A stretch of 64,000 nt of DNA from Acidobacteriota bacterium (GCA_020439745.1 JAGQSC010000019.1:248001-312000); one strand, 5' to 3'; counted from the stretch's first letter, positions 36,812-45,106 are shown. Numbers and translations are program-made. The notes: generated by a model not told the origin, from the letters alone.

Positions 36812-38143
36812 GTGCACATCGTGATTATCGGCAACGGCATCGCTGGCATCACTACAGCGCGGCACATCCGTAAGCAGAGCGACCATCAGATCACGGTCAT
36901 CTCGGGCGAATCAGATTATTTTTATTCACGCCCGGCGTTGATGTACATCTATATGGGCCACATGGAGCAGTCCCACACTGAGCCCTACGAGCGCAGTTTC
37001 TGGGAGAAGAACCGCATTCAATTGAAGCGCGCTTGGGTTAGCAAGGTCGAACCTCAGGCCAAGCTGATCACCTTTAAAGACGGGTCCAGCATGGACTACG
37101 ACACCCTCGTGCTAGCCACAGGGTCCCAATCCAACTTCTTCAATTGGCCCGGCCAAGACCTGAAAGGTGTGCAAGGACTGGTTAACCTCCAAGACCTCGC
37201 CCAAATGGAAGCGAACACCAAGGATGTAAAGCAGGCGGTCATTGTCGGTGGTGGATTGATTGGCATAGAGATGGCCGAAATGCTTCGCACCCGCCACATT
37301 GCCGTCAGGTTCCTAGTCCGCGAGACGCATTACTGGGGCAACATCCTCCGCCGGGAAGAGGGTTTATTGGTGGGTCGGCACATGGCCGAACATCATGTTC
37401 AACTGGATACTGAAACCCAGCTCAAGGAAATAGTTGGAGACGAGCAGGGCCGCGTCAAAGCTGTCATCACTGACAAGGGTGAGGCCATCCCCTGCCAGTT
37501 TGTCGGCATCACCGCGGGTGTTCACCCCAACATAGATCTCGCCAAGGCCTCCCAGCTTGAAACCAAACGCGGAATTCTGGTGAACCAGTTTCTGGAGACC
37601 AAGGATCCCCATATCTATGCCGTGGGTGACTGTGCGGAAATTACCGACGAACAAGGCAATCATCGCGTGGAGCAATTGTGGTACACCGGCCGTATGCAGG
37701 GTGAAGCCCTAGCGAAGACAATCTGTGGCGCACGAACGGCTTACAACCGCGGGGTATGGTTCAATTCGGCCAAGTTCTTCGACATCGAGTACCACACATA
37801 CGGACAGCTTCTCGCTCAGGTACCGGATTGGGAACGATCATTCTACAGGGAACACGCCAATGGTAAGCAATGCATCCGCCTGGTTTACCGGGCTGACGAC
37901 CAGGTATTGACGGGCATGAACGCGTTTGGCATTCGCTACCGCCACCAGGTTTTTGAGCGCTGGTTGCAGGAAAAACGGACGCTCGGTTACGTATTCGAGC
38001 ATCTGGAAGAAGCCAATTTCGATCCCGAGTTCTTCCGACGCTTCGAGGAACAGATGGTGCATCAATACAACCGCATGGATCCCAACCAACCGCCCATCAA
38101 GTTGCGTAAGAAGCGGCGCTGGTTCTTGGGTGTCGGGGCTTAG
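36812..38143 (+). CDS. FAD/NAD(P)-dependent oxidoreductase
   Basis: A 443-residue pyridine-nucleotide disulfide oxidoreductase-fold flavoprotein. The FAD site is VIIGNGIAGITTARHI at the N-terminus, the NAD site VIVGGGLIGIEMAEML near residue 145, and the second FAD motif IYAVGDCAEITDE near residue 270. It resembles rubredoxin/ferredoxin reductases and the NirB N-terminus. There is no CxxC disulfide. GTG 36812, with GGGGGT upstream, places the FAD motif at the very N-terminus as in relatives; an upstream in-frame ATG at 36674 would overlap bolA. Nine bases separate it from the membrane ferredoxin gene, so NAD(P)H-to-ferredoxin electron transfer is likely. Confidence 0.88.
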   Translation: MHIVIIGNGIAGITTARHIRKQSDHQITVISGESDYFYSRPALMYIYMGHMEQSHTEPYERSFWEKNRIQLKRAWVSKVEPQAKLITFKDGSSMDYDTLVLATGSQSNFFNWPGQDLKGVQGLVNLQDLAQMEANTKDVKQAVIVGGGLIGIEMAEMLRTRHIAVRFLVRETHYWGNILRREEGLLVGRHMAEHHVQLDTETQLKEIVGDEQGRVKAVITDKGEAIPCQFVGITAGVHPNIDLAKASQLETKRGILVNQFLETKDPHIYAVGDCAEITDEQGNHRVEQLWYTGRMQGEALAKTICGARTAYNRGVWFNSAKFFDIEYHTYGQLLAQVPDWERSFYREHANGKQCIRLVYRADDQVLTGMNAFGIRYRHQVFERWLQEKRTLGYVFEHLEEANFDPEFFRRFEEQMVHQYNRMDPNQPPIKLRKKRRWFLGVGA

Positions 38144-38152
38144 GAGTTACAT

Positions 38153-39463
38153 ATGGATCAGAGTCTCCAGCTGGTTGGTGAACATCCCCCTCTACCTCTG
38201 GCTACCAAGGCTAGCGCCGCAGCAGCCAGTCTCGCTGCCCTCGGATTTGTCGTTATGGTGTTATCGCCAAACCCACCGGCCAGTCTTGGCTGGATTTGCC
38301 TGGCAGTTCTCATCGTCAGCGTACTGGTCTCCCTAAGACCCATACTCTCTGAACCCGCTGGCATCAAAAACCACTACATCATGAGTGCCTCTTCAACCAG
38401 GCGTGGTGTAGCAGCTTGGGCGATGGGCGTGTTCATGACCGGTTTTTATGTACTGTTGTATTTCTACCCGGCTACACTGCGCAACCTGATTGTCTGGGTC
38501 GATCCCATCAAAATCGCCATCAGTGGCGAATCTGCCATCGGATCTGACGGCAGCGTCAGCCAATGGTTCCTATACGGATTTCTCTATACAGTCGCGGTGC
38601 TGGTGATGGGGGTCCGAGCCATCGCCAAGTACCGCCACAGCCGTTACCAGATCATCAGAACCTTGTCGGTCATGTTCTTTCAACTAGGCTTTGCTTTCTT
38701 AATACCCAACATTATGCTGGCACTCAATCAGCCCTATTACGAATGGACCAACATCTGGCCGCTTCGCTACTATGAAATGTTCCCATCCGAAGTCACACAT
38801 CTAGCGAACAGTGGCACGGTGGGTATCACCATGCTGGCATGGGGTATTGGGTCGATTCTAATCATCACACCGGTCCTCACCTACTTCTTTGGCAAGCGCT
38901 GGTACTGCAGCTGGGTCTGCGGCTGTGGTGGGCTAGCGGAAACCTTGGGCGATCCGTTCCGCCAAAACAGCAGTAAGACTTTGGCATCCTGGAAATTGGA
39001 ACGCTGGCTGATTTACAGTGTGCTGGTCTTTGTCTTCGTCACGACAGGCATGCTGTGGGCCAACCACCTTTGGGGGTTCCTGGGCAGTGCATCGGGAAGC
39101 TTTGCCAAGGCTTACGGGTTCCTGATTGGCGCCATTTTTTCGGGTGTAATCGGCACAGGGTTTTACCCCATCTTCGGTTCCAGGGTCTGGTGTCGCTTCG
39201 GTTGTCCGATGGCTGCCATCCTGGGCATCATCCAACGTTTCTTCTCGCGGTTCCGCATCACCACCAACGGAGGTCAATGTATCTCGTGCGGGAACTGCTC
39301 CACCTATTGTGAGATGGGTATCGACGTGCGCTGGTACGCCCAACGTGGCCAAGACATCGTACGGGCTTCATGCGTGGGTTGCGGCGTATGTTCTTCGGTA
39401 TGTCCACGAGGGGTGCTGCATCTTGAAACGGGGCCAACCAGCACGCGCCGGATGGTGGTCTAA
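38153..39463 (+). CDS. NosR/NapH-like membrane iron-sulfur protein
   Basis: A 436-residue inner-membrane protein with about eight helices. It has cysteine motifs at helix ends (RWYCSWVCGCGG near residue 250, RVWCRFGCPMAAI near 345) and two C-terminal ferredoxin motifs, CISCGNCSTYCEMG and CVGCGVCSSVCPRG. This matches the NosR/NapH/CcoG class that passes electrons between quinols or flavoproteins and Fe-S centres. It has no FMN-binding periplasmic domain as NosR has. It follows the FAD oxidoreductase by 9 bases behind a TAGGAG site. The physiological acceptor is unknown. Confidence 0.86.
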   Translation: MDQSLQLVGEHPPLPLATKASAAAASLAALGFVVMVLSPNPPASLGWICLAVLIVSVLVSLRPILSEPAGIKNHYIMSASSTRRGVAAWAMGVFMTGFYVLLYFYPATLRNLIVWVDPIKIAISGESAIGSDGSVSQWFLYGFLYTVAVLVMGVRAIAKYRHSRYQIIRTLSVMFFQLGFAFLIPNIMLALNQPYYEWTNIWPLRYYEMFPSEVTHLANSGTVGITMLAWGIGSILIITPVLTYFFGKRWYCSWVCGCGGLAETLGDPFRQNSSKTLASWKLERWLIYSVLVFVFVTTGMLWANHLWGFLGSASGSFAKAYGFLIGAIFSGVIGTGFYPIFGSRVWCRFGCPMAAILGIIQRFFSRFRITTNGGQCISCGNCSTYCEMGIDVRWYAQRGQDIVRASCVGCGVCSSVCPRGVLHLETGPTSTRRMVV

Positions 39464-39513
39464 TTCAATCCCTGGATACACTGCTCACCGAGGTTCGGCA
39501 ATGCCGATTATGC

Positions 39514-40044
39514 GTGGATCTGCTGCCACACAGTCCCAATCCCGTCCTCCAAGTACACAGTGACTCGAGAATTCTGATTGCTGGCCAGGCACCGGGCCGC
39601 AAGGTTCACAAGTCCGGTGTGCCCTTTGACGACGCCAGTGGTGACAGACTGAGACAGTGGCTGGGAGTGGACCGGTACACCTTTTACGACCCAAAGAAGA
39701 TCGCGATTCTGCCAATGAGCTTTTGTTTTCCGGGAACGGGACGATCCGGCGACTTACCGCCACTCAAAGCCTGTGCCCCGGCTTGGAGGGACACTTTGAT
39801 GGCTCACATGAAACAGGTTTCATTGACGTTATTGGTGGGATCTTACGCGATTGAGCACCATCTGGGAGACAAGCGACTCACCGAGACCGTGCGCAACTGG
39901 AAGAAGTACACGCCACAGGTGTTTCCATTGCCACATCCCAGCCCACGCAACAACATCTGGCTCGCCAAAAACCCCTGGTTCGAATCAGAATGCCTACCCG
40001 TCCTGAAAACATACGTCCACACTGCATTGCTTCAAAATTCGTAG
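39514..40044 (+). CDS. Uracil-DNA glycosylase family protein (N-terminus probably longer)
   Basis: At least 176 residues. The UDG-superfamily motif 1 is ILIAGQAPGRKVHKSGVPF, with SGDRLRQWLG after it, and the C-terminal motif 2 is PLPHPSPRNN. From the only conventional start, GTG 39514, the protein lacks the front part, yet the same frame upstream (from about 39463) reads LDTLLTEVRQCRLC, which fits family members very well. The true start may therefore be a rare ATT (39463) or CTG (39472). It follows the membrane ferredoxin by about 10 bases if the longer form is right. It would remove uracil or a related lesion; activity is untested. Confidence 0.8.
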   Translation: MDLLPHSPNPVLQVHSDSRILIAGQAPGRKVHKSGVPFDDASGDRLRQWLGVDRYTFYDPKKIAILPMSFCFPGTGRSGDLPPLKACAPAWRDTLMAHMKQVSLTLLVGSYAIEHHLGDKRLTETVRNWKKYTPQVFPLPHPSPRNNIWLAKNPWFESECLPVLKTYVHTALLQNS

Positions 40045-40059
40045 CCACGCATGTATTCT

Positions 40060-40146
40060 ATAACGTCCCTTCCGGGACTGGCTGGTGTGGGTGACGGTTA
40101 CCCGGCGCCTACGCGCCGCGCTACACTTCACGGTCCCTACGGAACC
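40060..40146 (+). repeat. Dispersed 87-bp palindromic repeat, copy 1
   Basis: Starts ATAACGTCCCTTCCGGGACT and ends CCCTACGGAACC. Internal hairpin GGCGC-CTAC-GCGCC lies at its centre, and CCGGGACT/AGTCCC-like arms lie near the start. It differs from copy 2 (41599-41685) at 3 positions by my count, with the last ~70 bases identical. It occupies most of the spacer between the UDG gene and the methyltransferase gene. Non-coding: copy 2 has a stop in the only long frame. Confidence 0.85.
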
Positions 40147-40195
40147 AAAGTGATTTGTACAATTCGGTGGAATCAACTCACAATGTGCTGGATAT

Positions 40196-41083
40196 ATGAT
40201 TGAGCAGAATAAGACCGAATATCGATTTATTGAAAGGCACGGTTGCCCCATATGCGAGGGAAACCTCGCCAATTTTGGACTCAGGGGATCTGGTAGACAG
40301 AGGCTGATTGGACGTAGCGCCGATCAATACGTAACCATCGCTCGATGCACGAGTTGTGGCCTTGTCTTTCCAAACCCTATGCCTATACCTGAGTCCATCG
40401 ACAGCCACTATGACCTTCCAACCGAAGACTACTTCATTCGATCAAAAGAATCGGGTTGGGATCAGGTGGCTCATCATATTCTGGATCTCGCTTCACTGAG
40501 AAAGGATTCCGCGCTTCGAATCCTCGATGTGGGTTCCGGTTTGGGGAATATGGCTTTGGCGTTCCATCGACAAGGCCACAGGGTTACAGGCCTCGAACCC
40601 AGCTCATCTTTCTTTCGAGCAGCCAGTCGTCACGATGGGCCAGAGATCCTACAATCCACGCTCCAGCAGGCGGAGTTTTCTGACTCATTTGACTTGATCG
40701 TGTTTCTCGCAGTCTTCGAGCATCTCACCGACCCCATCGGCGACTTCAACAAGGCGGTTGATTTGTTAAGAGAAGGGGGCAGGATTTGCATCCTGAACGT
40801 ACCAAATGCCAAATATGCCAAGACACGCCTAGCAAATTTTGCATTGCGATGCTTGTTACGGCCTTATGTCATCAACTGTTCACCGCTTCACCCGCCGTTC
40901 CACCTTTGGGAGTTTCAACGCGAATCGCTTACCGCATTGGGAAAGCGATTCAACCTGGAGGTCGTCCATTTATCCGTCGATACGTCTCTGACATTTGGGA
41001 ACCCGTTTTTGTACCAGGCCTACCAAAAATTGATCGAAACCACCGAGACTGGTGAAGTGCTGCGTGTCGTATTCGCAAAATAG
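40196..41083 (+). CDS. Class I SAM-dependent methyltransferase with N-terminal zinc-ribbon
   Basis: A 295-residue protein. Residues ~16-60 carry two cysteine pairs (CPICEG and CTSCGLVF), a zinc-binding N-terminal module common in methyltransferases of polysaccharide loci. The SAM domain follows: motif I ILDVGSGLGNMALAF near residue 110, the acidic motif II in VTGLEPSS and motif post-III VFLAVFEHLTDP. Target unknown. It is isolated: flanked by copies of the dispersed repeat and with poor gene packing around it, and its base composition looks slightly lower in GC than its neighbours, so acquisition by transfer is possible. Confidence 0.86.
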   Translation: MIEQNKTEYRFIERHGCPICEGNLANFGLRGSGRQRLIGRSADQYVTIARCTSCGLVFPNPMPIPESIDSHYDLPTEDYFIRSKESGWDQVAHHILDLASLRKDSALRILDVGSGLGNMALAFHRQGHRVTGLEPSSSFFRAASRHDGPEILQSTLQQAEFSDSFDLIVFLAVFEHLTDPIGDFNKAVDLLREGGRICILNVPNAKYAKTRLANFALRCLLRPYVINCSPLHPPFHLWEFQRESLTALGKRFNLEVVHLSVDTSLTFGNPFLYQAYQKLIETTETGEVLRVVFAK

Positions 41084-41143
41084 CTGCCGAAAAAACAGCA
41101 TTAACCCACATAGCGGAATTTGCTCAAACACAGCAGGGCTCCA

Positions 41144-41228
41144 GGTCCCGTAGGTACCAGATACCATAGCGTGGCGCGTGAGCGCCGGGTCAGGCGCCCC
41201 ACCCATGCAGAGTCCCGATAAGGACGGT
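41144..41228 (-). repeat. Dispersed palindromic repeat, diverged copy 3 (inverted)
   Basis: Read on the minus strand it aligns end to end with copies 1 and 2: ACCGTCCTTATCGGGACT at the start, a central CCGGCGCTCACGCGCC hairpin and CCTACGGGACC at the end. About a quarter of positions differ, and it is slightly shorter (85 bases). Confidence 0.65.
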
Positions 41229-41598
41229 GTATTTGGTTTGTCCGCACACGAGATTCTGTTACCTGCATGTGCTCGTGCACGAAATCCGCTAGCTGATATC
41301 GGGTCTGTCTCAGCAATATGTCCCGGCGCGACCACACAACACGAACCATAAGGCGTGGGGACGCTGCGATATTTGCCAATCGTTCCGATGTCACCAGGAT
41401 CGTTGGCATTCTTGAGTTCAATGTCTTTGTTGGACAACATGGTTGATGGGCGAAACGTCTCGCACCATAGGTTGCATTCTGGCTCTATCAACTGGTTTTC
41501 CTCCAAGAAGGGTAATCAGAGAAAACCCCAACCATACACGAGACACAACAAGTCGTGCGCGAATGTATGGCGGAAGTTAAGTTCAGCGTATGGAAAAC

Positions 41599-41685
41599 AT
41601 AACGTCCCTAACGAGACTGGCTGGTGTGGGTGACGGTTACCCGGCGCCTACGCGCCGCGCTACACTTCACGGTCCCTACGGAACC
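41599..41685 (+). repeat. Dispersed 87-bp palindromic repeat, copy 2
   Basis: Same orientation and length as copy 1 at 40060. It starts ATAACGTCCCTAACGAGACT, and all bases from there to the closing GGAACC match copy 1. Central hairpin GGCGC-CTAC-GCGCC at 41643-41656. Confidence 0.85.
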
Positions 41686-41713
41686 GCAAAAAGTTGATCC
41701 CAGGATCTTCAAT

Positions 41714-41739
41714 ATCTGCGTTAATCGGCGTCATCTGCG
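41714..41739 (+). repeat. Short periodic repeat ATC(T/G)GCG x3
   Basis: ATCTGCG at 41714, ATCGGCG at 41724 and ATCTGCG at 41733, spaced 10 and 9 bases, followed by GATT. It lies just after repeat copy 2. Similar ATCTGCG-type runs occur in intergenic DNA of several bacterial phyla; the function is unknown. Confidence 0.45.
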
Positions 41740-41857
41740 GATTCTTTATGTCTACTTTTTAGATCCGTGAATCCCATAGATATTATGTTGCGTTTCAAAT
41801 GCTTTTTGATCTGGCCGTCGCCAATCATAGCGACGAAGCTAGTACCGAGAAACCTCG

Positions 41858-42361
41858 TCAAAAGTAGCGGTAGACGCCATGGGGGCCGTAGTTTGCGAGT
41901 TCTACGGTCTTCTCGTAGACGGCTCCCATTCTCTCGGCCAGACGGATAGAGGGTTTATTGCGAGCATCGATGTAACTCACCAGAGAAGGTGCCTTCAAGA
42001 CGTGGCGCGCGATGTCCTTGCACCTCATGCCGGCCTCTCGGGCATAACCCTTGCCATAGTGTTTTTCAAGAAGCCAATAACCCAGTTCCATTTCGGGCCA
42101 ATCGATCGACTGCCATAAACCGACACAGCCAACAAAATCACTGGTTCCCTTCTCTTCTACTGGCCAGTAACCAAATCCCATCAAAGACCAATGTCCTGCC
42201 TGAAGCGCCATATGACGCCAGGCCTCTTCTCTGGTCTTGACGCCACCCACAAACTGAGCCGTTTGTGCCCGCGAGTAATAGTCGGCAAACGTAGGAAAGT
42301 CCTCCACAGTCCACTGTCGCAATCGCAGTCGTTCCGTTTCTAGTTCTCGAATATCTTCCAT
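41858..42361 (-). CDS. GNAT-family N-acetyltransferase
   Basis: A 167-residue RimJ/RimL-like acetyltransferase: opening ELETERLRLRQWTVEDFP, central GYWLLEKHYGKGYAREA (acetyl-CoA binding, Q/RxxGxG/A-like as YGKGYA), then NKPSIRLAERMGAVYEKTV. The substrate (a protein N-terminus, amine or antibiotic) cannot be told. ATG 42361 begins in register with the family; a GTG at 42385 would add eight residues. It stands alone, 175 bases downstream of the MAPEG gene on the same strand. Confidence 0.88.
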   Translation of the reverse strand: MEDIRELETERLRLRQWTVEDFPTFADYYSRAQTAQFVGGVKTREEAWRHMALQAGHWSLMGFGYWPVEEKGTSDFVGCVGLWQSIDWPEMELGYWLLEKHYGKGYAREAGMRCKDIARHVLKAPSLVSYIDARNKPSIRLAERMGAVYEKTVELANYGPHGVYRYF

Positions 42362-42536
42362 CACAGACCCTACCCCAAAAATCACTGAACCTTAACACAT
42401 CACGAAAACGCCAAAAGGCTACATGAGCCTCGCACGAGAACCATTTGGAGAACACGCCACACGACTCACAGCTAATTTCACTGACCACAACCACAAGCAG
42501 TCTATTCCACCCTCCCACCAGGTGGCTGGCCGCTGC

Positions 42537-42911
42537 CTACAGCGAGATTAGGAAGAGTCCGAACACACAGCCCAGACTGGAAACCCAGGCAAGTGTCCGC
42601 ATGTGCGCCCAATCGGCGATATAAAACACAGCATGCAGGACTCTGAGCACCACGAACGCCACACTGACCACGGTCACAAGATCCGTCCGCGCAGCTTGAA
42701 GGTGAGCGATCACCACCGCAGCAGCAAAGAACGGGAAACTCTCAAACGCATTGAGATGCGCCCAATGAGCTCTCTTGCGCCAGCCCACCTGTTGTTCCAT
42801 CGAAGTTCGCGGTGCGTGTGGGTCAAAACCCTTTAGTCCGAACTTTGAGATGCCATTGATTAGGTACGGCAGTACGCCTGCAATCATGACGCATTGAAAA
42901 GCGATATTCAT
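42537..42911 (-). CDS. MAPEG-family membrane protein
   Basis: A 124-residue four-helix integral membrane protein. The family pattern RAHWAHLNAFESFPFFAAAV is present (residues ~50-70; Arg, His, Asn and Glu typical), followed by VLRVLHAVFYIADW. Eukaryotic MAPEGs are glutathione transferases or eicosanoid enzymes; the bacterial role is unclear. ATG 42911 has GGGTTGGGTG directly upstream and starts in the first helix; longer frames to 43103 have no ribosome site and no membrane character. It lies 10 bases downstream of the YdcF-like gene. Confidence 0.85.
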   Translation of the reverse strand: MNIAFQCVMIAGVLPYLINGISKFGLKGFDPHAPRTSMEQQVGWRKRAHWAHLNAFESFPFFAAAVVIAHLQAARTDLVTVVSVAFVVLRVLHAVFYIADWAHMRTLAWVSSLGCVFGLFLISL

Positions 42912-42921
42912 CACCCAACCC

Positions 42922-43581
42922 TCATTGAATTCTCGAAAGACTCTTGTGATTGCCCGTCCAAGTGGACCAAATGCGCCCCACATGATACCAGTGCACGAAG
43001 ACACTTTCACGGCTGATGAGGTAGATATGGGTCCAATCCAATCGAAGCGCTTCTTCAGCCGCACACATCTGGATCGGCAACTCCATGCCTCTGGCCAATG
43101 CATCGCAACGAGCGAGGTGATAACGATTCGTCACTAGGACGGCACCCTCAATGTCCGATCCCAACCTCTTGCGTGCATTCTTGAGGTTCTCCAGCGTATG
43201 CCGAGAGGCTCCTTCTCCGTCCAATAAAGGCTCGGGCACCCCAAGATTAATCAGATACTCCACCCCAACGTCTGCTTCGGTACGGCTATTCCCGCTAGAA
43301 AGACCCCCCAACACCATAACTCGATCTATTTGACCAGCTTGAAAAAGAGACCAGGCGCGATCCAACCGCATTCGAAACATGGGACTCGCCCGATTGGCCA
43401 CCAACTGACGACCCAGCACCAGGCACAAGTGACCACCACCGTCGCTGCGACTGCGCCGCGCGGTCTGATACACCTGCCACCAAGTCCACACATAGGTAGC
43501 GCCCAACGTGCCTATGACAATGAGGTTCGAAAGCAGTAAGGTCCACCAGCCGTCCCAACCCACCAACTTCCATCTGGCCAT
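42922..43581 (-). CDS. YdcF/SanA-like DUF218 membrane-anchored protein
   Basis: A 219-residue protein with one N-terminal membrane helix (~15-35) and a DUF218 domain. Motifs: CLVLGRQL at the first strand, MVLGGLSSGNSRTEADV with the conserved GG and E, and an VLVTNRYHLARC segment with the usual Tyr/His. Family members affect envelope integrity or vancomycin exclusion in E. coli (SanA). It is divergent from the lipoprotein gene at 43666. Confidence 0.86.
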   Translation of the reverse strand: MARWKLVGWDGWWTLLLSNLIVIGTLGATYVWTWWQVYQTARRSRSDGGGHLCLVLGRQLVANRASPMFRMRLDRAWSLFQAGQIDRVMVLGGLSSGNSRTEADVGVEYLINLGVPEPLLDGEGASRHTLENLKNARKRLGSDIEGAVLVTNRYHLARCDALARGMELPIQMCAAEEALRLDWTHIYLISRESVFVHWYHVGRIWSTWTGNHKSLSRIQ

Positions 43582-43665
43582 GCAAAGGTCCTTCCACTAA
43601 AGTAAGCACCAGTTTAGCCGATGAATAGGGACGAGGCGCTGGCGTTTATCAAGAGGTGATATGTC

Positions 43666-44175
43666 ATGAAATGGATGTTACTGGTTTGTGGACTGACTCT
43701 AGGTTGTACCATGAAGGGCCAAACTGAACCCGCTCGAACCGTGTTTGAAATACGGTACACCAATCACGCCAAAGCTTTCACATGGCGTGGCCTGGTGGTT
43801 GATTCCAAAGGCAATGTATTCGAATACGACGCCTCGTCCTTAGATGTAAACGCCTACAAACAGTTAGGTCCCGGTAAGGACGTAGCCACCCTGGTCTCAG
43901 ACAGATTCACGAAAATTGATCGCGTCAAACGGTCTGATCTCAATCAGAAACTGGCCTTAGTCGCACAGGCCGCAAAGACAGAATTAGAGCCTCGAAAACA
44001 GGTATGTTACGACTACGGCCAGGTCCTTTTTTTGGCCCATAGTAGTAATGGCGAACAGGTAACTCTTTTCGAGGCAGGTGACTGGACCCAAACCAACCCT
44101 TCCACCGAAGCAAAATCCATTGTCTCCTGGCTTCAGTCGTTGAGCCCGGCCTTCCAATCCATCATGTGCCAATAA
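43666..44175 (+). CDS. Predicted lipoprotein, unknown function
   Basis: A 169-residue protein with a short lipoprotein signal: MKWMLLVCGLTLGCTM, with the lipobox LTLGC giving Cys14 as the acylated residue. The mature part is a small beta-rich domain with WRGLVVDSKGNVFEYD and two further cysteines (CYDYGQ and the C-terminal MCQ) that might form a disulfide. I recognise no family. AGAGGTG site before ATG 43666. It would be processed by the Lnt pathway encoded at 24817. Confidence 0.72.
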   Translation: MKWMLLVCGLTLGCTMKGQTEPARTVFEIRYTNHAKAFTWRGLVVDSKGNVFEYDASSLDVNAYKQLGPGKDVATLVSDRFTKIDRVKRSDLNQKLALVAQAAKTELEPRKQVCYDYGQVLFLAHSSNGEQVTLFEAGDWTQTNPSTEAKSIVSWLQSLSPAFQSIMCQ

Positions 44176-44399
44176 CCCAAAAACACTTCTTTTTTGCTTT
44201 ATGGACCACATGCCAAGGTGATGGGCAGGCATGTAGGAGTCGGTAGAACTTAGCGAAAAAGTCACATGGGTTTCCTTGTTCAATCGCGTAAGCTGCGCGT
44301 TCGCAGCTATGAATGCGCATTTATTGCTTGAGTCTGGAGGTTACAGAACCGATACTATCTAACAGAAGCCTAACAGAAACCTCATATCGGGCTAACTCC

Positions 44400-45047
44400 A
44401 TGACGTTGATACTCGCACTCAGTTCGCTTTTCCTTTCCGACCTGGACGTCGATGCGCATGGGGTCATGTTTGAAGCCCGGTACGCTCAACTCAAGAACGC
44501 ATATGTCAGGGGTGAGCCTCAGGAAAACACCACTGTGACAGAGGTATCGCTTCGCTCTGGCGAACACGCAGAGTTTAGAATAAGCCGCTATTTCTGGTCC
44601 CTGAATAGCATGGACCAGAGAAGTATCTTGAATCACGAACTCATGCACATCCGTGATCTGGCCAACCGAACGCTGCAAAACTCCCTCAGGGGTCTACCTC
44701 CTGAGTTACGTGAAGCCGTATTAGAGATAAGGGCGATCGTGTTTGCGCAAACGCAAAAGGAGTGGATCACTGCAACACCCAAAACACGCAATGCCGACCT
44801 CGATTTGTTGTATAAGTCGTGGGAAGTTGTCGACCGCTGGGTGCGTCACACCCCTGATACGTTGGCAGGACAACCCTTGGAAACCCTCACAGCGCGTCTC
44901 GACGTGCGTGACCTGGCCAGTTGGGTTCGGACACAGCGCATGCAACAACTTAGGTCCCTGTTGGCTTTAGACCTTGAGGTGATTCCACTCGCTGCCCTGG
45001 CCGTTGGTGAACAATCGGATCGTTGGCTGGCAGCACAGCAGCCCTAA
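44400..45047 (+). CDS. Exported HExxH protein, putative small metalloprotease
   Basis: A 215-residue protein. Residues 1-~19 look like a short signal peptide (MTLILALSSLFLSDLDVDA). A zinc-protease-type motif HELMH lies near residue 80 in NHELMHIRDLANRT, after a helix of DQRSILN. No third ligand is certain; the Glu of LREAVLEIRA ~25 residues on is a candidate. The upstream in-frame start at 44313 would put the hydrophobic segment inside the protein, so ATG 44400 is preferred, although its ribosome site is weak. No close family recognised. Its stop runs into the A-tract of the opposing terminator. Confidence 0.62.
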   Translation: MTLILALSSLFLSDLDVDAHGVMFEARYAQLKNAYVRGEPQENTTVTEVSLRSGEHAEFRISRYFWSLNSMDQRSILNHELMHIRDLANRTLQNSLRGLPPELREAVLEIRAIVFAQTQKEWITATPKTRNADLDLLYKSWEVVDRWVRHTPDTLAGQPLETLTARLDVRDLASWVRTQRMQQLRSLLALDLEVIPLAALAVGEQSDRWLAAQQP

Positions 45048-45071
45048 AAAAAAGGCGGGCCGAAGCCCGCC
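45046..45071 (-). terminator. Intrinsic terminator of the TonB receptor / repeat-protein operon
   Basis: Perfect 7-bp stem GGCGGGC (45054-45060) / GCCCGCC (45065-45071) with a CGAA/TTCG tetraloop. Read on the minus strand it is followed by eight T residues (45053-45046). It lies 35 bases after the stop of the minus-strand gene ending at 45107 and overlaps the stop codon of the plus-strand gene. Confidence 0.9.
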
Positions 45072-45106
45072 ATACCGCCCCAGGGGAAGGGCAGGGTGAG
45101 GAAAGG

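Larger units (their letters stand above)
41084..41857. other. 774-base region without a convincing gene
   Basis: Several short frames cross it on both strands, but none has a credible start, ribosome site or recognisable domain. It holds two copies of the dispersed repeat (41144-41228 inverted, 41599-41685 direct) and a short periodic repeat (41714-41739). It looks like degraded accessory DNA between the methyltransferase and GNAT genes. Confidence 0.6.

Noticed and set aside
40060-40146. Reading the 87-bp repeat as a conserved peptide (RPFRDWLVWVTVTRR-type)
   Set aside because: Copy 1 and copy 3 have an open frame but copy 2 has a stop codon there, so the conservation is at the DNA level.
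40970-41506. 178-codon minus-strand frame across the 41-kb gap
   Set aside because: It overlaps the end of the methyltransferase gene, runs through a repeat copy and shows no domain, signal or ribosome site.
41355-41633. 92-codon plus-strand frame in the 41-kb gap
   Set aside because: It ends inside a repeat copy, has no recognisable motif and an unconvincing start.
42912-43103. Longer N-terminus for the MAPEG protein
   Set aside because: The extra part lies inside the YdcF-like gene, is not hydrophobic and lacks a ribosome site.
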